Made by a program: the position numbers and the translations under genes. A stretch of DNA of 54,641 bases from the NCBI GenBank assembly GCA_944321515.1, contig CALULO010000011.1, forward strand, positions 1 to 54,641. Direction: 5' to 3'. Below the pieces are notes generated by a model that was given only the letters and a program-made list of their open reading frames with translations, was not told the DNA's origin and did no database searches. The DNA is from an uncultured Atopobiaceae bacterium. Lineage in GTDB: Bacteria > Actinomycetota > Coriobacteriia > Coriobacteriales > Atopobiaceae. Positions 48,597 through 54,641 of this stretch are shown here, piece after piece. Position 1 is the stretch's first letter, and the number at the start of each line of letters is the position of its first letter.

Positions 48597-51362
48597 CTAG
48601 CGGTTCCTGCCGTGGCAGTTCTTGAACTTCTTGCCACTACCGCAAGGACAGGGATCGTTACGCCCCACGCCCACGTAGGGATCGGGGTCGTCAGCCTTGC
48701 GATAAGTCCTGGGCTTTGCGGCCCCGGGGTTGGCGCCCTGCGGAGGCATCCCTCCCCTCGGCGCGGCGGCACGCGCCTGAGCAACGGGGCCCCGGGCGCC
48801 CTGGTCGCCGTCGACCTCGGCCGGACCGGAGTACTGCGCGCCACGCAGCTCCTCGGGCTCCTCGCTCGTCGACGGGGCGGGCTGCTTCACCACGACCTCC
48901 AGGCGCAGGATGGTGCGCAGGAAGTCTTCGTACATGGTGCTCACGAGCTCGGTGAAGGCGGCGTAGGCCTCCGTCTTATACTCCACCAGCGGGTCACGCT
49001 GGCCAAAGCCGCGCAGGCCGATGCCCGTCTTTAGGTAGTCCATCTCCTGGAGGTAGGCCATCCAGCGCGTATCGATGACGCGCAGCATGACCTGAGCGGC
49101 AAGCGCGTGCATGGGCTCGGCGCCAATGCGCTCGGCCTTCTCCGAGAAGCAGCGATCGACGTAGGCGTCAACCGCCTCCACGACGTCGGCCTCCGCCTGG
49201 CCCTCCTCCACCTCGGGAGCGTCCTTGCGCCCAGTGAGTTCCTGAAGCCACCGCTCCAGACCCCGGACGTCCCACTCCTCGTGCTTGGAGCCCTCGGGGC
49301 AGAAACCGGCAACCTCGCGCTTGACGGTGTCGAGGGTAACCTCGCCCACGTGCTCCATGAGGTCCTTGCCGTCAAGAATCTTGTTGCGCTCCTCGTAGAT
49401 GACCTGGCGCTGCGTATTCATGACGTTGTCGTAATCGAGGACGTTTTTGCGCATGGCAAAGTTGACCTCCTCGACCTTGCGCTGCGCGCTCTCGACGGCC
49501 TTGGTGACGATCTTTGCCTGGATGGGCATGTCATCAGGCATGTCGTACCTCTGCATCATGGCAGAGATCTTGTCCATGCGATCCCCGCCAAACAGGCGCA
49601 TGAGATCGTCCTCAAGGGAGAGGTAGAACTGGGTCTCGCCAGGGTCGCCCTGGCGCCCAGATCGTCCGCGCAGCTGATTGTCAATACGACGGCTCTCGTG
49701 ACGCTCGGTGCCGATGACGCAGAGACCACCCGCGGCCTTGACGTGCTCCTTCTCCACATCACAGACCTTCTCGGCGCGCCTGAGCGCCTCAGCGCGCTGC
49801 GCGGGAGTCGCTTCGGCGGGTTCGATGCCGTCCTCCCGCAGATAGTCCTCGGCAATGAGCTCCGGGTTGCCGCCGAGCAGGATATCCGTACCACGGCCCG
49901 CCATGTTGGTTGCAATCGTGACAGCACCCTCGCGGCCGGCCTGGGCCACAATCTGCGCCTCACGCTCGTGGAACTTTGCGTTGAGGACGTTGTGCCTGAT
50001 GCCGCGCTTGTCCAAGATGCGAGAAAGGCGCTCAGAGTTCTCGATGGAAACGGTGCCCACCAGACACGGCTGCCCCTTCGCGTGACGCTCCGCCACGTCG
50101 TCAGCCACGGCCTTGAACTTGGCGTCTATCGTACGGTACACAAGGTCATCGTGGTCGACACGAATGACCGGCTTGTTAGGCGGGATGACCTGCACGGGAA
50201 TGTGATAGACCTCACGAAACTCAGCGTCCTCGGTCATGGCGGTGCCCGTCATGCCGGACAGCTTGTCGTACATGAGGAAGTAGTTCTGCAGCGTAATAGT
50301 GGCAAGCGTCTGGTTCTCCTCGCGAACGATGACGCCTTCCTTGGCCTCGATGGCCTGGTGCAGGCCCTCGGAGTAACGCCGGCCCTCCATGATACGGCCC
50401 GTGAACTCGTCGACGATCTTGACCTCGCCGTCAACGACCACGTACTGCTGGTCGCGATGGAACATGTACTCAGCTTTAAGCGCCTGCTGGAGGTGGTTTA
50501 CAAGCTGACCGGAGGCATCTGCATAGATGTCATCTATGCCAAGGGCCCGCTCCACCTTCTCGAGGCCCTCGTCGGTAGTCGCAATGGTGTGCTTTGCCTC
50601 ATCCATCTCAAAGTCGACCTCGGGCGTTAGGCCGCGAACCGCCCGGGCGAAGTCCTTGTAGGTGCCCGCGGACTTGGTGCCCACCCCGGAAATAATGAGC
50701 GGGGTACGCGCCTCGTCAATCAGGATGGAATCCGCCTCGTCAACGATGGCATAGTGATGCCCGCGCTGCACGCGCATACTCGGCCTCGTCACCATGTTGT
50801 CGCGCAGGTAGTCAAAGCCAAACTCCGAGTTGGTACCGTAGGTGACATCGGCCTCGTAGGCAGGCTTCTTAAGCGGCAGGCGCATGCCATTCTGGATGAG
50901 GCCCACGGACATCCCGAGGAAGCGATAGATACGCCCCATCCACTCGCTGTCGCGCTTGGCAAGGTAGTCGTTGACGGTGACGATGTGCACCCCCTCGCCG
51001 GGAATGGCGTTGAGGTAGCCCGCAAGGGTGGAGACGAGCGTCTTGCCCTCGCCGGTCTTCATCTCGGCTATGGTGCCACGATGCAGGGCGATGCCGCCGA
51101 TGATCTGCACGTCAAAGTGGCGCAGGCCTGTCGTGCGCCGCGAGGCCTCACGAACGGCCGCGAACGCCTCCGGGAGCAGCTCGTCGAGCGTTTCTCCGGC
51201 CGCATAGCGCTCCCGGAAGACGGCGGTCATACCACCGAGCTCCTCGTCAGACATAGCCTGAAAGCGAGGCTCGAGCTCATTAACCTGAGCGGTGATGCGC
51301 TCATACTCCTTGAGCTCCTTATCAGAGCCAATCGAGAGGAGCTTGGAGAGAAAGTTGGGCAT
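48597..51362 (-). CDS. secA: Protein translocase ATPase SecA
   Basis: The 921-residue protein has the full SecA set: MKTGEGKTLVSTL (Walker A, 101-108), AIVDEADSILIDEARTPLIISG, ATNMAGRGTDILLGGNPELIAE, SRRIDNQLRGRSGRQGDPG and a C-terminal zinc-binding tail DPCPCGSGKKFKNCHGR. It drives export of unfolded proteins through SecYEG. GAGGGAGACAC precedes the ATG at 51362; the longer frame lacks homology. prfB follows at once, so the two are cotranscribed. Confidence 0.97.
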   Translation of the reverse strand: MPNFLSKLLSIGSDKELKEYERITAQVNELEPRFQAMSDEELGGMTAVFRERYAAGETLDELLPEAFAAVREASRRTTGLRHFDVQIIGGIALHRGTIAEMKTGEGKTLVSTLAGYLNAIPGEGVHIVTVNDYLAKRDSEWMGRIYRFLGMSVGLIQNGMRLPLKKPAYEADVTYGTNSEFGFDYLRDNMVTRPSMRVQRGHHYAIVDEADSILIDEARTPLIISGVGTKSAGTYKDFARAVRGLTPEVDFEMDEAKHTIATTDEGLEKVERALGIDDIYADASGQLVNHLQQALKAEYMFHRDQQYVVVDGEVKIVDEFTGRIMEGRRYSEGLHQAIEAKEGVIVREENQTLATITLQNYFLMYDKLSGMTGTAMTEDAEFREVYHIPVQVIPPNKPVIRVDHDDLVYRTIDAKFKAVADDVAERHAKGQPCLVGTVSIENSERLSRILDKRGIRHNVLNAKFHEREAQIVAQAGREGAVTIATNMAGRGTDILLGGNPELIAEDYLREDGIEPAEATPAQRAEALRRAEKVCDVEKEHVKAAGGLCVIGTERHESRRIDNQLRGRSGRQGDPGETQFYLSLEDDLMRLFGGDRMDKISAMMQRYDMPDDMPIQAKIVTKAVESAQRKVEEVNFAMRKNVLDYDNVMNTQRQVIYEERNKILDGKDLMEHVGEVTLDTVKREVAGFCPEGSKHEEWDVRGLERWLQELTGRKDAPEVEEGQAEADVVEAVDAYVDRCFSEKAERIGAEPMHALAAQVMLRVIDTRWMAYLQEMDYLKTGIGLRGFGQRDPLVEYKTEAYAAFTELVSTMYEDFLRTILRLEVVVKQPAPSTSEEPEELRGAQYSGPAEVDGDQGARGPVAQARAAAPRGGMPPQGANPGAAKPRTYRKADDPDPYVGVGRNDPCPCGSGKKFKNCHGRNR

Positions 51363-51439
51363 GTGTCTCCCTCTAACGTCGCACGATGATGCCGGCCTGG
51401 GCATCCAACCTCAACACTCTACCCATAGGCGCGCTCGAC

Positions 51440-51461
51440 GAGAGCCACGAGCCGCGCTCTC
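51440..51461 (-). other. Small hairpin in the spacer before secA
   Basis: GAGAGC and GCTCTC pair around a ten-base loop in the 135 bases between the BTAD regulator and secA. A possible -10 (TAGAGT, complement of 51416-51421) lies just downstream. The hairpin has no U tract. Confidence 0.3.
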
Positions 51462-51497
51462 ACCAAAAGCGCACCCTCTTTGCTTAGCTGTGCTCGA

Positions 51498-54410
51498 CTA
51501 TTGGGGGGACGGCTCCGGTGATGAGACCCCCGGCACCTCACCCATCAGCTGCCTAAGCCGACTTGAGGGGCAGGCGTGACCACCCGCTCGCAACAGTCTC
51601 CCGCTATAACGGCGGTACTGTTGATCGGCTTCCGCCGCACGGCCACTTGCCCTCAACGCCTTAATGAGCACAATGACCGCGTCCTCCCTCAGGTCATTTG
51701 CGCTAAGTGCGTTTGAGGCGAGGCGGACAGCAGTCCTTTCCCGCCCCAGCGCCAACGCCGCGTCACCTCCGGCCACCATAGCGTCTGCATATAGCTCGCG
51801 AAGCTCATTCTGGACGCTCGCCACATACCCCGTTGCATCGCTCACGGGCAAGTACAGGTCCCCCACATAGATCCTCTCGGCACGCCTGGCCATCTCGAGA
51901 GCGCGGACGTGGTCAACGTTATCGGACGCCTCCCGTGCGGCTGCCCGAAAGCGCTCCACGTCGCTGTTCACCAAGCTCATATCAAGGGCGACCTCACGGC
52001 TCGCCCGCCCAGCGACAAAGGGGTCGAGCCCCGGCTCGATTTCCCCGATAGAGCTACGCAGCACGCTCGTTGCCTGATAGGCATGATTGAACCCGCTCGT
52101 ATAGTCACAATCGGGCCAAATTTGCTCAACGAGCTGGTAGCGCTTCGCCACGCCGCCACGCAGAATGAGATATTCGAGCATCGACTTAGCGCCCCTCTGC
52201 TCGAGCTTCCAATCGGGCACTCGCACGCCACGCACGCACACGGAAAAGCCGCCAAGAAGCCTCACTTCAATCGGGACCTCCGGCCCTCCCATGCCGTCTG
52301 CAGTAGTCTCGAGGAGCTCCGCCGGCCCCTCGGAATGAGCCCGAGACGCACCCGAGGCCGACGCCTCGACAGCACGCCGCCATGATGCCGGCATGCGCTC
52401 GCTCAGAAGCGAGGAGAACTCCCCCACGCCGCAAGCAAGAGACCCGACAAGCCAGAGGGCGTCGCGCGGAACCTCAACGTACGTTTCCGAGTCAGGAAGC
52501 ACCCCATCATCGAGCCCCATCACCTCCCGTACGAGCGAACGCACGAGAGCAAGGTCGTCACGCGGCCCATCGACATTGTCTGTAACAGCCCGCTCTCCCA
52601 GAAGATACCGCGCGACCTCCTTGAAGAGAGACGCCACGCGCGCCAGGTAATCTAGCGACCTTCTTTTCGCGGCATCCTTGGCAAGAGCGGCTTTTATGCT
52701 TGCACGCGTCAGCGCCCCAGACCTAAGATCACAGAGTGAGCCAGCAATTAGGCCGACAACCTGCGGGACGACGTCTCCACGACGCTCCGCTCGCGACGCT
52801 AGCGTTGCGGCCTCAACGCTAGCCCCCACATCCCCCTGCAGGGCATGACGAACCACCTCCGCCATCGAGGCATAGCTCGAAAGCCCCACAAGCGCCGGCT
52901 GCGAGAGAAACTCCTCCGCCTGACCGACCACCCCGCCGCGGTCGTCCTCGCCATCACACACAAGCAACCGGGCCATCTCAAGGTCAAGAGCCAGCAGCGA
53001 TCCTGAGACAGTCCGCAGGGTGCTCTCACAGGCGCTCGAGGCCAATAGGCGCAAGGCCTCGCCATTTCGACCTGAAATCATAAAATCACAAGCAGCACGG
53101 TGGACGCGAAGGTCACTGAGCAGCGACGACGCAGACAGTCCGGCCTCCTTAAGGGCAGGCGGGCATGCGCGAAGAATACGGCGGGCATCTATCAGCGCAA
53201 GTGCGTCCTCGCAATCCCCGGAGGGTACCTGGGGCGTACGCGTCAAGTCCTTTGCTGCCAGCGCCTCAATTGCCGCCTCCAGCTGATCCTGGTTAGCCAG
53301 CCGATGGCCCGCCGCCGCGCAGCCGTCAACAATTCTCCGGGCCAAAGCAATCTGACCAGAATCCAGGAATGCCGGCACGCACGACTCAAACACCCATGGG
53401 CGCTCGCCCACGCCAAACACGCGAAGAAGCGTTGCGCACCTATCGAGTGACCCCCGATTGACAAGAAGCTGCTCAACGACCTCGAGCACGTCTGGAAAAA
53501 GCGCACCCAGAGCCCGCAGGCGCGGAAAAGTCGACACAAGCACCCGTTCTTCTTCACAGCATAGGCACTCAAACGTCGAAAGGTCAGAAGACACGCCAAA
53601 AAGAGGCGCGACGGACCAGAGCTCCGCCATTATCTCGTGTGGACTTCGCACGATTGAGCCCGTCAAATCATCAGCAGAGCCGCGGCCCAGCAAAAGCATG
53701 CATAGACGGACGCGTAGCTCCTCATCACTCAAGGAGCGCCTCACCGACAATCCCACGAGCTTTCCAAGTGCCTCATAATATGATTGGGGAAGAGATTGGC
53801 TTTTTCTGTCAAACGGAAACGACCTCAGCGGCAAAACGAGGCTCGGTATATATCTCGTTCTTACCCCAAGCTCTGCAAAATGCCCCGCGCCCTTAAGGCG
53901 ATCTCTCTGCATGCTAACCAGATCACTTGGCCAGGTGACATGACATCCTGGCAGGCATTCGAGCAGCTGACGGGCCTCCGGTACGATGGCAAGAATAACT
54001 ATCGCCCCAGCGTCAATAAGCTTTTGAATGCCACGAGCTTGCCGAGCAACGCAGGATTCATCCGAGGGCTGTATATCTATAAATAAAAAGACATGTCTGT
54101 CGGCTGGTTCATCAATCTCGTGTGCGGAGCGAGAAAACACTCGAGCGGAGTAGTCCGGAGAAAAACCGCTCATTTCTTTGGTATGACAGCTATAGCCACG
54201 CGCTTTTACAAACGAAGCCAGCTCAAAAGACACCTGATGAAGGCCCATTCCAGGTTCGGCGCAGATTGCATACAGGCGCTGAGCAGCCCCTGTATCTCCA
54301 AACTGCGGGAGCAAAGCTTGACCAAACGACACGTCTTCAACATGCTCAGATTGGCCCGACGCTCCCCGACGGCTAGGCTTCTCAGCGGCAAAGATATACC
54401 TGTCCTCCAT
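51498..54410 (-). CDS. Large BTAD-type transcriptional regulator with degenerate P-loop
   Basis: The 970-residue protein ends with a winged-helix DNA-binding domain (about 711-805; RLLGGFSVCVRGVRVPDW, then AKSMLEYLILRGGVAKRYQLVEQIWPD) and a bacterial transcriptional activation domain (about 815-950; VERFRAAAREA, ALEMARRAERIYVGDLY). This C-terminal placement resembles MalT/SARP-like STAND regulators. Near the N-terminus AICAEPGMGLHQVSF (48-62) sits where a Walker A should be but lacks the Lys-Ser/Thr, and HVFLFIDIQ (106-114) resembles a Walker B. The middle is helical with TPR-like character. Nucleotide hydrolysis therefore looks unlikely. Targets are unknown. GGGGTGA lies ahead of the ATG. 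Codon use is less GC-biased than in secA. Confidence 0.82.
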   Translation of the reverse strand: MEDRYIFAAEKPSRRGASGQSEHVEDVSFGQALLPQFGDTGAAQRLYAICAEPGMGLHQVSFELASFVKARGYSCHTKEMSGFSPDYSARVFSRSAHEIDEPADRHVFLFIDIQPSDESCVARQARGIQKLIDAGAIVILAIVPEARQLLECLPGCHVTWPSDLVSMQRDRLKGAGHFAELGVRTRYIPSLVLPLRSFPFDRKSQSLPQSYYEALGKLVGLSVRRSLSDEELRVRLCMLLLGRGSADDLTGSIVRSPHEIMAELWSVAPLFGVSSDLSTFECLCCEEERVLVSTFPRLRALGALFPDVLEVVEQLLVNRGSLDRCATLLRVFGVGERPWVFESCVPAFLDSGQIALARRIVDGCAAAGHRLANQDQLEAAIEALAAKDLTRTPQVPSGDCEDALALIDARRILRACPPALKEAGLSASSLLSDLRVHRAACDFMISGRNGEALRLLASSACESTLRTVSGSLLALDLEMARLLVCDGEDDRGGVVGQAEEFLSQPALVGLSSYASMAEVVRHALQGDVGASVEAATLASRAERRGDVVPQVVGLIAGSLCDLRSGALTRASIKAALAKDAAKRRSLDYLARVASLFKEVARYLLGERAVTDNVDGPRDDLALVRSLVREVMGLDDGVLPDSETYVEVPRDALWLVGSLACGVGEFSSLLSERMPASWRRAVEASASGASRAHSEGPAELLETTADGMGGPEVPIEVRLLGGFSVCVRGVRVPDWKLEQRGAKSMLEYLILRGGVAKRYQLVEQIWPDCDYTSGFNHAYQATSVLRSSIGEIEPGLDPFVAGRASREVALDMSLVNSDVERFRAAAREASDNVDHVRALEMARRAERIYVGDLYLPVSDATGYVASVQNELRELYADAMVAGGDAALALGRERTAVRLASNALSANDLREDAVIVLIKALRASGRAAEADQQYRRYSGRLLRAGGHACPSSRLRQLMGEVPGVSSPEPSPQ

Positions 54411-54575
54411 TCGAAATCACCCCAACATAGTTGCACCCAACAATTCACCCGACAAACTTAAAGCTAGCAGTAAGTCGGGGTATGGGCTCGTGATTTCGGC
54501 ACTCGGATAAAGGTACTTCTGGAGATTCCCGGAAGATTGGCGCAAGTGGGCACCCGAATGGGACAGCCCGCGCCC

Positions 54576-54592
54576 GCCGGGGCCCGCCCGGC
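54576..54592 (-). terminator. Possible terminator after the 5S rRNA gene
   Basis: GCCGGG and CCCGGC pair around a five-base loop about 20 bases past the 5S 3' end on the minus strand. A TTTT run precedes the stem rather than follows it, so assignment is weak. Confidence 0.35.
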
Positions 54593-54610
54593 ACGGAAAA
54601 TGCCCCTTGT

Positions 54611-54641
54611 TGGTCAGCGACGTCCTGCTCTCCCACGGACT
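54611..54641 (-). rRNA. 5S ribosomal RNA, 3' end (partial)
   Basis: Read on the minus strand from the window edge, CCGTGGGAGAGCAGGACGTC followed by GCTGACC has the form of the end of bacterial 5S rRNA: helix IV/loop E (GTGGGAGAGCAGGAC) and then the 3' strand of helix I. The 5' part lies outside the window, so the pairing cannot be checked. This implies an rRNA operon on the minus strand just beyond the right edge. Confidence 0.72.

Noticed and set aside
54445..54636. Small minus-strand protein at the right edge
   Set aside because: The frame runs through what looks like the 5S rRNA 3' end and its downstream region, with no ribosome site or motifs.
1..54641. CRISPR array, prophage, insertion sequence or tRNA
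   Set aside because: No regularly spaced repeats, integrase/transposase motifs or terminal inverted repeats were seen. The only tRNA-like T-arm belongs to tmRNA.

Overview
The window reads as part of a GC-rich actinobacterial chromosome, most likely from the class Coriobacteriia (Olsenella/Atopobium-like). This rests on the very high GC, strong GGAGG-type ribosome sites, an anaerobe-style reverse rubrerythrin, a TsaB-RimI-TsaD fusion, Tat-exported GH3 enzymes and PTS sugar uptake. The genus call is inference. Nearly every gene is on the minus strand, so transcription runs from high to low coordinates. The plus-strand genes are two DeoR-type regulators and a fragment at the left edge. I see no prophage, insertion sequence, CRISPR array or tRNA. 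The right edge cuts the 3' end of a 5S rRNA gene.

Layout in transcription order, right to left. 5S rRNA end; a large BTAD-type regulator with a degenerate P-loop (51.5-54.4 kb); secA-prfB-yitT (46.6-51.4 kb), where RF2 carries SPT instead of the usual SPF anticodon-like tripeptide. A sugar region follows (33.3-46.5 kb). It holds a divergent DeoR regulator/orphan EIIA pair, transaldolase and split transketolase, a second DeoR regulator, and an L-ascorbate operon (EIIA, ulaA, ulaB, an uncharacterised FG-GAP-like protein, ulaG, ulaE, a HAD phosphatase, ulaF). The ascorbate route should end in D-xylulose-5-phosphate, which transketolase and transaldolase can consume. The ulaD decarboxylase is missing. 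A CGTTCAT/ATGAACG motif recurs in the three AT-rich spacers and sits inside two predicted promoters, suggesting one regulon.

Next come ftsE-ftsX, rnr, a TPR gene, smpB, a flavin reductase, a 46-residue rubredoxin and ssrA (tmRNA), which together put a trans-translation/nonstop-decay set in about 6 kb. A patatin-like lipase, rplM-rpsI, and a cell-envelope/housekeeping run (glmM, glmS, acpS, nnr, alr, udg, tsaE) follow. Then a Fur/PerR-type regulator, reverse rubrerythrin and a DUF3783-like gene form an oxidative-stress group.

The left part (2.8-13.7 kb) has a GHKL histidine kinase and LytTR response regulator upstream of two large, domain-permuted GH3 glycosidases. A 21-bp-period direct repeat resembling a LytTR site lies between regulator and glycosidases. 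A lipoprotein alpha/beta hydrolase and the TsaB-RimI-TsaD fusion complete the window.

Two repeat families stand out. One is an ~90-bp structured intergenic element present twice (2.97 and 13.92 kb), each preceded by 27-30-bp tandem units. The other is a short hairpin family with a UUCUU-type loop near 3' ends of genes.
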